Source: Candidatus Rokuibacteriota bacterium (GTDB taxonomy: Bacteria > Methylomirabilota > Methylomirabilia > Rokubacteriales > CSP1-6). From it: DNA of 13,304 nt. Shown here piece by piece: positions 1-7,061 of this stretch. The stretch spans positions 1 to 13,304 of the forward strand of contig QHRT01000191.1 of the NCBI GenBank assembly GCA_003220195.1, written 5' to 3'. Position 1 is the stretch's first letter, and every line of letters begins with the position of its first letter. The position numbers were made by a program, and so were the translations under genes. The notes beneath the pieces were generated by a model. That model saw only the letters and a program-made list of their open reading frames with translations. It was not told where the DNA came from and made no database searches.

Positions 1-15
1 GAGCACCATGATCAT
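1..15 (-). CDS. 5' end of an unidentified gene running off the left edge
   Basis: Only the first five codons are inside the window (M-I-M-V-L on the minus strand). The start is supported by a textbook Shine-Dalgarno sequence, GGAAGGAGG, at 23-31 on the minus strand, 7 nt before the ATG at 15. A second in-frame ATG lies at 9, but it is farther from the Shine-Dalgarno. Nothing can be said about the product. It follows the methyltransferase in the same direction, after about 140 bases with no other gene that I can see. Confidence 0.5.
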
Positions 16-155
16 CGGCCTGCCTCCTTCCGAGCCTGGGTGAGGAGCTCTGGACGATGCGGCGTCATCTCACCGCAATGTCCGGGTTCACGATGCGCTC
101 AGGATATTCGGCTGCGCTCGAGGAAGACCGCTGATTCTCTTGACCGCGGAGAGCA

Positions 156-731
156 TCACGTCCTGGTGGCGAGCACACAGAAGTCACTGTCGAGATCGAC
201 GAGGTGCGCATCGACGAAACCCGCCGTCGTGACGACGTCGGTCAGTCCCTGCTTCGATTGCCCCGAATGGCGGGTGAACGCGAGAGCCAGCCGGCCGTGG
301 GGCCTCATGACGCGCAGGATCTCGCGCAGCCCGGCTCGCGCGTCGGGCCACACCTGCATCGAGTTGATCGACAGGGCCTTGTCGAAGGTGTCGTTGTCGA
401 ACGGAAGCCTCTCGACCGATGCCGGCCGGAGCTCGACCCTGCCGCTCGCGATCGCTTTCGCGTTCCGAGCCCTGGCCTGCTCGACCATTTCCTCGGAGTC
501 GTCGACGCCGGCGACCAGTCCCGACGAGACGATGCCGGCGAGGAGCTGGATGCCGACGCCGGGCCCGAATCCGATCTCCAGCACCCGATCGCTCGGCTGA
601 ACGTCGAGCAGCTCGATGGCCCGCGCGGCGATCTCCTGGTTCATGCGAGCCATGATGACGCCGCCCAGCCGTCCCAGAACGCCCTGCGGACGACCGAACG
701 CGCGCATGAGCACTCTCTTCGCGATGCTCAT
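156..731 (-). CDS. Class I SAM-dependent methyltransferase (Methyltransf_11/UbiE-like)
   Basis: This 191-residue protein transfers a methyl group from S-adenosylmethionine to an unidentified small-molecule acceptor, probably in the cytoplasm. The SAM-binding motif I (LEIGFGPGVG) is at about residues 51-60, the acidic residues that hold the ribose (GVDDS) at 75-79, and the motif around FDKALSINSMQVW at 116-128, followed by LREILRVMRPHGRL, is typical of the Methyltransf_11 fold. It is short for the family, so there is little room for a substrate-specific cap. I chose the ATG at 731. A TTG at 755 would add eight residues, and neither start has a good Shine-Dalgarno. The small gene at 852-1049 lies upstream in the same direction. 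Family is well supported; substrate is unknown. Confidence 0.85.
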   Translation of the reverse strand: MSIAKRVLMRAFGRPQGVLGRLGGVIMARMNQEIAARAIELLDVQPSDRVLEIGFGPGVGIQLLAGIVSSGLVAGVDDSEEMVEQARARNAKAIASGRVELRPASVERLPFDNDTFDKALSINSMQVWPDARAGLREILRVMRPHGRLALAFTRHSGQSKQGLTDVVTTAGFVDAHLVDLDSDFCVLATRT

Positions 732-851
732 CGGCTCACGCGTGGAGGTCGGCAAGCCGCCCGATCAACGGCGCCTGGGCCAGCAGTCAGTCCGCGCAGA
801 TCCCGCCCGCTCCTGCCTCGCCTCTTTGCTAAGGAGCCGGCGCGGCAGACC

Positions 852-1049
852 TCAGCCTGAGATCGCGTCCGTCTTTTCGCGCGGTCGTCGCCGGCGCCAC
901 ACCGCTGTCGTCGACCGTGACGGGACCGTGCCGGCCTGCCGGAACTCTTCCGCCGGAACGATCCGTAGCACTCGGCCTTCCCCGTCGAGGATGGTGACGG
1001 GGCCGGCACGGCCTTCGCCGCTGGGAAGTCGCACTCCTTCGAGATTCAT
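852..1049 (-). CDS. Small hypothetical protein, 65 aa
   Basis: I do not recognise a family. The case for a real gene is the ribosome binding site: GGAAAGGAGA ends 6 nt before the ATG at 1049, among the best in the window. The product begins MNLEGVRLPSGEGRAGPVT and continues with ILDGEGRVLRIVPAEEF. This N-terminal half of about 36 residues reads like a compact beta-rich domain. The C-terminal third is rich in Arg, Ser and Thr (AVWRRRRPREKTD) and may be disordered. No signal peptide or membrane segment is visible. It is divergent from the transhydrogenase gene across a 159-bp intergenic region, and about 120 bp upstream of the methyltransferase, with which it could share a transcript. A much longer reading frame open through this region (up to 3263) is antisense to real genes. 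Confidence 0.6.
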   Translation of the reverse strand: MNLEGVRLPSGEGRAGPVTILDGEGRVLRIVPAEEFRQAGTVPSRSTTAVWRRRRPREKTDAISG

Positions 1050-1171
1050 CGCGGTTCTCCTTTCCGCCTCGTTCGCTGGTTTGGATGCGTCTTCGGGGGA
1101 TGCAGATGCGGTTCGCGGCGCCGAACCCGACCAGGGCAGGGATGTGATCCGCCGCGAAGACGTGGCCGTCG

Positions 1172-1177
1172 TACAAT
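1172..1177 (+). promoter_or_regulatory. Possible -10 box for the transhydrogenase gene
   Basis: TACAAT lies 31 nt before the ATG at 1209, in the divergent intergenic region. Transcription from it would give a leader of roughly 24 nt. No convincing -35 box is visible. The same hexamer occurs before the ABC ATPase gene at 6131. Confidence 0.3.
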
Positions 1178-1208
1178 CCACCACGCGCTGGACGCGCAGC
1201 GCGAACCC

Positions 1209-2582
1209 ATGAGTCCTGATTTCGGCCTCGTCTGTATCGGCAGCGGCCCCGCCGGGCAGCGCGCCGCCGTGCAGGCGGCCAAGCTCGGCTGCCGCGTGGC
1301 CGTCGTGGAAAAGCAGCCGTGTCTCGGCGGCGCCTGCGTCGACACCGGCACGATCCCCAGCAAGACATTCCGCGAGGCCGTGCTGTCCTTCGCCGCCTTG
1401 CGGCGTCAGGGTCATCCCGGGCGACCGCTGGCCGCCGACCTGCTCGCGCGAGTCGAGCAGGTCAGCCGGCGCGAGCGCGAGGTCATCGACGCGCAGCTCG
1501 AGCGTAACGACGTGACCGTCATTCATGGCGAGGCGTCGTTCGTCGGACCCCACACCGTCGCCATCACGTCCGATCTCGGCGTGCGCACGGTCTCCGCGGA
1601 TCGGTTCATCGTGGCGGTCGGGACGACGCCCGCGCCGGCGCCAGGCGTGGGCGCCGACGGTGAGGTGATCATCACGAGCGATGACCTCGTGCGCATGCAC
1701 GAGGTCCCGCGCACGCTGGCCGTCGTGGGCGGCGGCGTGATCGGCATAGAGTACGCGTCGATGTTCGCCGCGCTCGGCGTGCAGGTGACGCTGGTGGAGC
1801 AACGCGAGCGCCCGCTCGACTTCGTGGACCGGGAGCTCGTCGACGAGCTCATTCACCAGATGCGGGCGCGACAGGTGACGTTCCGGCTCGGCGAAGCCGT
1901 GAAGTCGTTCGACGTCGCGGACACTCCGCGCGGGCGCGCGGTCCTGGCGCTCGAATCGGGCAAGCGCCTCGTGACCGACGTGGCCCTCTTCTCCGCCGGC
2001 CGGGTCGCGGCAACGGCGCGTCTGGGCCTCGAGGCGGCCGGCCTGGTGGCCGATGCTCGGGGACGTCTCGCCGTCGACGAGACCTTTCGCACGGCGGTGC
2101 CGCACATCTACGCCGCCGGTGATGTGATCGGCTACCCGAGCCTCGCCGCGACGTCGTCGGAACAAGGCCGGCTGGCCGCGTGCCACGCGCTCGGCGTCAA
2201 GACCGGCCCGATGGCACGGCACTTCCCCGTGGGCATCTACGCGATTCCTGAGCTGTCGACGGTGGGCTCTCCGGAGTTCGAGCTGACACGGGATCGCGTG
2301 CCGTACGAGGTCGGCGTGGCGCGCTATCGCGAGATCGCCCGGGGACATCTGCTCGAGGACGACAGCGGCTTCCTCAAGATGTTGTTCCACCGTGACGATC
2401 GACGCCTCCTCGGCGTGCACGTGCTCGGCTCGGGCGCCACGGAGCTCATTCACATCGGCCAGGCGGTGCTCGGCCTCGGCGGCGGGCTCAATTACTTCAT
2501 GGAGACGGTGTTCAACTACCCGACGCTCGCGGAGTGCTACAAGGTCGCCGCGCTCGACGCCTACAACAAGCTCGCGCGCTGA
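1209..2582 (+). CDS. sthA: Soluble (Si-specific) NAD(P)+ transhydrogenase
   Basis: The 457-residue flavoprotein is a member of the pyridine nucleotide-disulfide oxidoreductase family. SthA moves hydride between NADPH and NAD+ in the cytoplasm, balancing the two cofactor pools. The FAD-binding GSGPAG is at residues 11-16, the NAD(P)-binding GGGVIG near 174-179, the second FAD motif (YAAGDVIG) near 300-307, and the dimerisation domain fills the C-terminus. The key diagnostic is the active site: GGACVDTGTIPSK has Cys43 but Thr48 where lipoamide dehydrogenase and mercuric reductase have the second redox Cys. The C-terminal HPT motif is replaced by NYPTLAE (436-442), also as in SthA. Length is close to the usual 464-466. 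The ATG at 1209 lacks a clear Shine-Dalgarno. A dihydrolipoyl dehydrogenase is the alternative, made unlikely by the missing disulfide. Confidence 0.88.
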   Translation: MSPDFGLVCIGSGPAGQRAAVQAAKLGCRVAVVEKQPCLGGACVDTGTIPSKTFREAVLSFAALRRQGHPGRPLAADLLARVEQVSRREREVIDAQLERNDVTVIHGEASFVGPHTVAITSDLGVRTVSADRFIVAVGTTPAPAPGVGADGEVIITSDDLVRMHEVPRTLAVVGGGVIGIEYASMFAALGVQVTLVEQRERPLDFVDRELVDELIHQMRARQVTFRLGEAVKSFDVADTPRGRAVLALESGKRLVTDVALFSAGRVAATARLGLEAAGLVADARGRLAVDETFRTAVPHIYAAGDVIGYPSLAATSSEQGRLAACHALGVKTGPMARHFPVGIYAIPELSTVGSPEFELTRDRVPYEVGVARYREIARGHLLEDDSGFLKMLFHRDDRRLLGVHVLGSGATELIHIGQAVLGLGGGLNYFMETVFNYPTLAECYKVAALDAYNKLAR

Positions 2583-2608
2583 GCGGCGAACGTGGCACGG
2601 GCGGGCGG

Positions 2609-2614
2609 TATCAT
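2609..2614 (+). promoter_or_regulatory. Possible -10 box for a leaderless metallophosphoesterase transcript
   Basis: TATCAT ends exactly 7 nt before the ATG at 2622. Transcription from such a box would begin at or within a base or so of the start codon, giving a leaderless mRNA. There is no Shine-Dalgarno before this ATG, which fits. No clear -35 box is visible in the 26 bases after the upstream stop codon. Confidence 0.4.
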
Positions 2615-2621
2615 GCCTCCC

Positions 2622-3443
2622 ATGCGCACGTTCCATCTCATTCAGGTCTCGGATACCCATCTCGGTCGTGAGCAGTCCTGGTTCGCCCCGAATTTTCGAG
2701 CGATGGCACGCATCGTCTCCGCGCTCCGACCGGATCTCGTCGTCAACACGGGCGACATCAGCTTCGACGGCGCCGAGCGTGATGACGACCTCGCCTTCGC
2801 CCGCGGCTGTCATGCCGAGCTGGATGTCCCGTTTCGCGCGATTCCCGGCAATCACGACGTTGGCGACAATCCCTGGCGGGACGATGGCCCCGAGACGATC
2901 ACCGAGCAGCGCCTGGAGCGCTACCGCCGCCACTTCGGTGAGGACTACTGGCTCCACGAGGCCGGACGCTGGGTCCTGCTTGGCCTGAACGTCCAGCTCT
3001 TCGGCAGTGGAATGGCGGCCGAGAAGGACCAATGGAGATTCCTCGCCTCGGCGGCGTCGATGACTTCCGGCCGGCCGATCGCTCTCTTCGTGCACAAGCC
3101 GCTCTTCCACCTGCATGCCGGCGAGGCGGACGTCAATCACCGTTTCGTTCCGCCCGACCACCGTCGGCGACTCATCGAACTGCTCGGCGGCGCCAATGTC
3201 CGCCTCGTCGCGAGCGGCCACGTGCACCAGCATCGGCGCCACCGCGTCGGCGACGTCGACCACTGCTGGGCGCCGTCGACGGCGTTCGTGCTACCGGATC
3301 GCCGGCAGCCTCGTCTCGGCACGAAGCACGTCGGCTACATCGACTACACGTTCGACGAGGACCGCGTCGACATCCAGGTTGTGGAGCCGGAGCAGCTCAT
3401 GAACCACAACCTTGACGATTTCCCGGACGCTCATGCCATCTGA
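2622..3443 (+). CDS. Calcineurin-like metallophosphoesterase (CpdA-like)
   Basis: This 273-residue protein has the complete set of metal ligands of the metallophosphoesterase superfamily: D11-x-H13 (SDTHLG), GD at 44-45 (NTGDIS), GNHD at 76-79, His158 (FVHKP) and GHVH at 199-202. Such enzymes hydrolyse phosphomono- or diesters with two metal ions. The sequence resembles the 3',5'-cyclic AMP phosphodiesterase CpdA/Icc group, but substrate specificity in this group cannot be read from motifs. There is no signal peptide, so it is probably cytoplasmic. It follows sthA by 39 nt in the same direction but seems to have its own promoter. I chose the ATG at 2622 over a GTG at 2592 because the protein fold begins directly at RTFHLIQVSDTH, and a -10-like box sits between the two candidates. 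Confidence 0.85.
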   Translation: MRTFHLIQVSDTHLGREQSWFAPNFRAMARIVSALRPDLVVNTGDISFDGAERDDDLAFARGCHAELDVPFRAIPGNHDVGDNPWRDDGPETITEQRLERYRRHFGEDYWLHEAGRWVLLGLNVQLFGSGMAAEKDQWRFLASAASMTSGRPIALFVHKPLFHLHAGEADVNHRFVPPDHRRRLIELLGGANVRLVASGHVHQHRRHRVGDVDHCWAPSTAFVLPDRRQPRLGTKHVGYIDYTFDEDRVDIQVVEPEQLMNHNLDDFPDAHAI

Positions 3444-3485
3444 GAGTCCCGCCGTGCTCCCGCTGGAGGCGGCGGACCTGCGGGC

Positions 3486-3517
3486 TGGCCCGGAGCGCCG
3501 CGGGACGCTCCGGGCCA
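3486..3517. terminator. Convergent GC-rich hairpin (12-bp stem, 8-nt loop)
   Basis: TGGCCCGGAGCG (3486-3497) is perfectly complementary to CGCTCCGGGCCA (3506-3517), with the loop CCGCGGGA. It sits between the stop of the metallophosphoesterase (3443) and the stop of the convergent secreted protein (3525), the position of a shared terminator. Neither side is followed by a T-run, so it is not a classical intrinsic terminator. It may act as a pause or 3'-end stabilising structure. Confidence 0.6.
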
Positions 3518-3524
3518 CGGTGCG

Positions 3525-3932
3525 TCACGAACCCGGCACCGGCACCCACGCATCCGGGCATTCCGCCACGCTCGGGTAGTAGGCGCCGTAGCTCGGGCAG
3601 TACCAGTACGTCGGAGCCTCGTACCCTCCGACCGGCGGGTAATACCCGTAGTCGGGGAAGACAGGGCTATACCCGAACACGAAGCCCCCATGCACCCCGC
3701 GGTGGAAGTGGTGGGCGTCGAAGCCGTGGTGGCCGTTGAAACCCGGGTGGCCGCTGAAGCCCGGATGGCCGGCGAATCCTGGATGCCCAACGGCTCCGCC
3801 CGGGTGACCACCGCTGAACCCGCCCGCAGCTCGCGCCTCACCGGGCGAATTGCCCGCGAGCACGATCGCGAGAACGGTGAGCGCGAGGAACGCGAACCTC
3901 TTAGGACGGGAGAACTTCCTCATGATGACCAC
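3525..3932 (-). CDS. Secreted Gly/His-rich repeat protein with conserved Cys/Trp C-terminus
   Basis: The 135-residue product has a clear signal peptide: a basic stretch (RKFSRPKR), a hydrophobic core (FAFLALTVLAIVLAG) and a probable cleavage site after about residue 35 (EARA|AGG). The mature part starts with GHPGF-type repeats rich in His, followed by an aromatic segment (YGYYPPVGGYEAP). The C-terminus, YWYCPSYGAYYPSVAECP then WVPV, matches a C-terminal pattern I recall from many small proteobacterial exported proteins (YYCP...GAYYPxVxxCPxxWxxV) of unknown function. Its two Cys may form a disulfide outside the cytoplasm, and the His repeats could bind metal; both are inference. Start: GGAAGGAG (3941-3948) stands 8 nt before the GTG at 3932, so I prefer it to the ATG at 3950, which precedes the Shine-Dalgarno, and to the ATG at 3923, which is 17 nt away. 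The gene is divergent from the copper amine oxidase. Confidence 0.72.
   Translation of the reverse strand: MVIMRKFSRPKRFAFLALTVLAIVLAGNSPGEARAAGGFSGGHPGGAVGHPGFAGHPGFSGHPGFNGHHGFDAHHFHRGVHGGFVFGYSPVFPDYGYYPPVGGYEAPTYWYCPSYGAYYPSVAECPDAWVPVPGS
3717..3788 (-). repeat. Four 18-bp coding repeats (GHPGFx)
   Basis: Within the secreted protein, four consecutive six-residue units read GHPGFA, GHPGFS, GHPGFN and GHHGFD. A partial fifth (GHPGGAV) lies before them. At DNA level these are imperfect 18-bp tandem repeats, likely to have grown by slippage and likely to vary in number between strains. Confidence 0.75.
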
Positions 3933-4043
3933 TGCGATCACTCCTTCCATATAGTCAGACGCGACTCAGCTCTCCGGGATTCGCGCGAGACCTCCTCGTC
4001 GCGAACAGTGGCGGATCGGCTCGCAGCAGGACCGAGACGCGCA

Positions 4044-4049
4044 TATCAT
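4044..4049 (+). promoter_or_regulatory. Possible -10 box for the amine oxidase gene
   Basis: TATCAT in the 173-bp divergent intergenic region, 56 nt before the ATG at 4106. It is the same hexamer as before the metallophosphoesterase, but here the leader would be about 50 nt and carries a Shine-Dalgarno. No good -35 box is seen. Confidence 0.3.
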
Positions 4050-4105
4050 TTCGCGTACCGCGCCGGCGCTGCCGGTGCGCTGAAGAAGAAGCGAAAGGAT
4101 CAACC

Positions 4106-6073
4106 ATGGCCATCACGACCACCCAGGCCGCGACCGCGCTTCATCCGCTCGACCCTCTCACCGCGGACGAGATCCGTGCCGCGGTCGCCGTCGTGCACGC
4201 ATCGGAACGGCTCGGCAGCGACGCGCTCTTCATCCGCGTGTTCCTGCACGAGCCCGCGAAGAGCGCGGTGCTCGCGTTCCGGGACGGCGATCCGCTCGAC
4301 CGCCAGGCATTCGTGCTGATCCGCGACCGGCGCGCCCGCACGACCTGCGAAGTCATCGTCTCGATTTCTCGTCACGCGATCCTCTCGTGGACGGAGGTCC
4401 CCGGCGTCCAGCCGCCGATCACGTTCGACGAGTTCCTCGAGTGCGAGCGGATGGTGCAGGGGAATCCGGAGTGGCAGGCCGCCATGAAGAAGCGCGGCGT
4501 GACCGACTTCGCGCTGGCGATGGTCGACCCGTGGTCGGCCGGTTACTACGGTCAGGCCGACGACCCGGCCCGCCGGCTCGTGCGGGCGCTGACCTGGATC
4601 CGCACCGACGAGCGCGACAACGGCTACGCCCGCCCGATCGAAGGCCTCGTCACGCTCGTCGACCTGGATCGGATGGAAGTGGTCGAGGTGGAGGACCACG
4701 GCGCCGTTCCGCTGCCGACCCACGACGGCAACTACACCGCCGCGGCGCTCGCCAATCCACGGAACGTTCCGTACGTTCCCGCGGGCCCTCGCGCCGATCT
4801 CCGCAAGCTCGACATCGCGCAGCCCGACGGTCCGAGCTTCGAGCTCTCGGGCCACGAGCTCACGTGGCAGAAGTGGCGACTGCGGATCGGCTTCACTCCC
4901 CGTGAGGGTCTCGTCCTTCACACCGTCGGCTACGAGGACGGCGGTCGCGTCCGGCCGATCCTGTACCGCGCGTCGCTCGCGGAGATGGTCGTCCCGTACG
5001 GCGATCCCGCGCCGACGCACTGGAGGAAGAACGCCTTCGACGAGGGCGAGTACGGCGTGGGAACGCTCGCCAATCGTCTGGAGCTCGGCTGCGATTGCCT
5101 CGGCGAGATCCGCTATCTCGACGCGGTCGTGTCGGACACTCGCGGCGAACCCATCGTTCTCGAGAACGCCATCTGCCTGCACGAGGAGGACTTCGGCATT
5201 CTCTGGAAGCACACGAACTTCCGCACCGGCGACGTCGAAGTCCGGCGCTCGCGCCGTCTCGTCATCTCGTCCATCGCGACCGTCGGCAACTACGAGTACG
5301 GCTTCTTCTGGTACCTCTACCAGGACGGCACGATCGAGCTACAGATCAAGCTGACGGGCATCGTCTCGACCGGGGCGATCGCTCCCGGAGCGGAGCCCGA
5401 GCACGGCGTCCTCATCGCGCCCGGGCTCTACGCGCCGAACCATCAGCACTGGTTCAGCTTCAGGCTCGACATGATGGTCGACGGTCTCGAGAACGCCGTG
5501 TACGAGGTGAACAGCGTGTCTGCGCCGCTCGGTCCATCGAATCCCCACGGAAACGCGTGGGTCAATCGGCGCACGCTGCTCGCTCGCGAGTCCGAGGCTC
5601 AGCGCCTCATCGATCCGCTCGCCGGCCGCTACTGGATCGTCACGAATCCGACCGTCACCAACTCGCTCGGCCAGCAAGTCGGCTACAAGCTGGTGCCCGG
5701 CCAGAACGTCGGGGCCCTCGCCCAGCCCGACTCCTCGATCGCGCGCCGCGCCGGCTTCATCACGCGGCACCTCTGGGTCACGCGCTACGACCCGGCCGAG
5801 CTGTTCGCCGCCGGCGACTATCCCAATCAACATCCTGGCGGAGCCGGGCTGCCGGCTTACGTGAAGGCCGATCGCGCGCTCGAGCGCACGAACGTCGTCC
5901 TCTGGTACAGCGTGGGCGCGCATCACGTTTCGCGCTCCGAGGAGTGGCCGGTGATGCCCGTCGACTACGCGGGCTTTCAGCTCAAGCCCGTGGGATTCTT
6001 CGTCGGCAACCCAGCGCTCGACGTGCCGGCAACGTCGCACAACGGTCACGACGGCGCCGGTCACTGCCAGTAG
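4106..6073 (+). CDS. Copper-containing primary amine oxidase (topaquinone)
   Basis: The 655-residue enzyme oxidatively deaminates primary amines to aldehydes, with release of ammonia and H2O2. The precursor tyrosine of the topaquinone cofactor is Y396 in TVGNYEYG. Copper ligands are H446 and H448 (HQH) and probably H607 (HHVSRSEEWPVMPV). The catalytic base corresponds to D312 (AFDEGEYGVG). Two N-terminal amine-oxidase domains (roughly 10-95 and 105-205) precede the catalytic domain (about 230-650). The sequence closely resembles the Arthrobacter phenylethylamine/histamine oxidase type. Like that enzyme it has no signal peptide, so it is probably cytosolic. The position of the Tyr that gates the Arthrobacter active site is Ala here (A310). 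The start is supported by AAAGGA (4094-4099), 6 nt before the ATG. It stands alone between a divergent gene and an ABC exporter. The natural amine is not known; the motifs are intact, so it should be active. Confidence 0.93.
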   Translation: MAITTTQAATALHPLDPLTADEIRAAVAVVHASERLGSDALFIRVFLHEPAKSAVLAFRDGDPLDRQAFVLIRDRRARTTCEVIVSISRHAILSWTEVPGVQPPITFDEFLECERMVQGNPEWQAAMKKRGVTDFALAMVDPWSAGYYGQADDPARRLVRALTWIRTDERDNGYARPIEGLVTLVDLDRMEVVEVEDHGAVPLPTHDGNYTAAALANPRNVPYVPAGPRADLRKLDIAQPDGPSFELSGHELTWQKWRLRIGFTPREGLVLHTVGYEDGGRVRPILYRASLAEMVVPYGDPAPTHWRKNAFDEGEYGVGTLANRLELGCDCLGEIRYLDAVVSDTRGEPIVLENAICLHEEDFGILWKHTNFRTGDVEVRRSRRLVISSIATVGNYEYGFFWYLYQDGTIELQIKLTGIVSTGAIAPGAEPEHGVLIAPGLYAPNHQHWFSFRLDMMVDGLENAVYEVNSVSAPLGPSNPHGNAWVNRRTLLARESEAQRLIDPLAGRYWIVTNPTVTNSLGQQVGYKLVPGQNVGALAQPDSSIARRAGFITRHLWVTRYDPAELFAAGDYPNQHPGGAGLPAYVKADRALERTNVVLWYSVGAHHVSRSEEWPVMPVDYAGFQLKPVGFFVGNPALDVPATSHNGHDGAGHCQ

Positions 6074-6130
6074 CCGCGATGGACTGGTCCTCGATGCAGA
6101 GGGCGAGGATGCTGGTGACTGACGCGTCTG

Positions 6131-6136
6131 TACAAT
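6131..6136 (+). promoter_or_regulatory. Possible -10 box for a leaderless ABC ATPase transcript
   Basis: TACAAT ends exactly 7 nt before the ATG at 6144, the same geometry as at 2609-2614. It overlaps the upstream candidate ATG at 6135, which makes that codon an unlikely start. No Shine-Dalgarno is visible for 6144. Confidence 0.4.
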
Positions 6137-6143
6137 GGCGCGC

Positions 6144-7061
6144 ATGCCCGCGCTCCTCGAAGCGGTCGGTCTCGTCAAACGATTGGGGGGCCGTCTCGTC
6201 GTGGACGGAGTCGATCTCGTGTGTCACGCGGGACAGGTGCTGGGACTCCTCGGACCGAACGGCGCCGGCAAGACGACGACGCTCAGAATGCTCTACGGCT
6301 TCCTCACCGCCGATGCCGGCGTGATCCGGTTCGATGGCGCCGATGTCGCGCGGGACGTCGGAAGCTTCAAGCGCCAGCTCGGCGTCTGCACGCAGGAGGA
6401 CACGTTCGACGGAGACTTCACGGTCCGCGAGAATCTCACGATCGCGGCCAGCTACTTTCGTCCGCGGCCGGAGCACGTGCCCCATCGCGTCGACGAGCTC
6501 CTCGAACGGTTCTCCCTGACGACGTACGCCGGCGACAAGCCCGAGGCGCTCTCCGGCGGCTTTCGTCGCCGTCTCATGATCGCGCGCGCCCTCGTGCACC
6601 GGCCGCGCCTGCTCTTCCTCGACGAGCCGACCACCGGCCTCGATCCGCAAGCCCGCGTGGCGGTGTGGGACCTCGTCAATGGCCTGCGCGCCGCAGGGCT
6701 CGGGATCGTGCTCACCACGCACTACATGGATGAAGCCGAGCGCCTGAGCGACGTCCTCACCGTGCTGGCGCAGGGCAAGGTGGTGGCGCACGGAACGCCG
6801 AAATCTGTGCTGGGCGACATGCTCGGCGAGCACGTCGTCGTCCTGGAGCCAGACAGCGTCTCCGCCGCCGCTGTCGGCCCGTGGCTCGAGACGCACGGCC
6901 TCGGCCAACCGCTCGCGGTCCTCGGCGCCTGGCACCTTCCGCTCAGCGCGGAGCAGCTCGCCGATTTCGCGCGCGCGTTTCCCGCGCTCCGCTACGAGGT
7001 GCGGCCGCCGAACCTCGACGATCTCTTTCTCAAGCTGGCACTGGCGCCGTGCGCCAGCTGA
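6144..7061 (+). CDS. ABC-2 type exporter ATP-binding protein (NodI/DrrA-like)
   Basis: The 305-residue ATPase energises a membrane exporter together with the permease that follows. All ABC motifs are present: Walker A GPNGAGKT (37-44), Q-loop Q84 in CTQEDTFDGDF, signature LSGGF (136-140), Walker B LLFLDEP (156-162) and the switch His193 (TTHYMDEAE). Length and the Q-loop context (QED..DGDFTVREN) are those of NodI/DrrA-type ATPases. In rhizobia NodIJ exports lipo-chitin signals, but relatives elsewhere export drugs or polysaccharide or lipid compounds, so the substrate is open. I chose the ATG at 6144 over the one at 6135 because of the -10-like box. The C-terminus overlaps the permease gene by 13 nt, which points to translational coupling. 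Confidence 0.9.
   Translation: MPALLEAVGLVKRLGGRLVVDGVDLVCHAGQVLGLLGPNGAGKTTTLRMLYGFLTADAGVIRFDGADVARDVGSFKRQLGVCTQEDTFDGDFTVRENLTIAASYFRPRPEHVPHRVDELLERFSLTTYAGDKPEALSGGFRRRLMIARALVHRPRLLFLDEPTTGLDPQARVAVWDLVNGLRAAGLGIVLTTHYMDEAERLSDVLTVLAQGKVVAHGTPKSVLGDMLGEHVVVLEPDSVSAAAVGPWLETHGLGQPLAVLGAWHLPLSAEQLADFARAFPALRYEVRPPNLDDLFLKLALAPCAS

Noticed and set aside
1209..2582. Dihydrolipoyl dehydrogenase or mercuric reductase
   Set aside because: The second redox Cys is Thr48 and the HPT motif is NYPT, as in soluble transhydrogenase.
852..3263. 803-codon open frame on the minus strand
   Set aside because: It is antisense to sthA and the metallophosphoesterase, whose motifs are complete. Composition is His/Arg/Glu-rich as expected for an antisense frame of GC-rich genes. 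Only its last 65 codons, behind their own ribosome binding site, look real.
4100..5212. 370-codon frame on the minus strand
   Set aside because: It is antisense to the copper amine oxidase, with low-complexity Arg/Glu/Val content and no domain that I can recognise.
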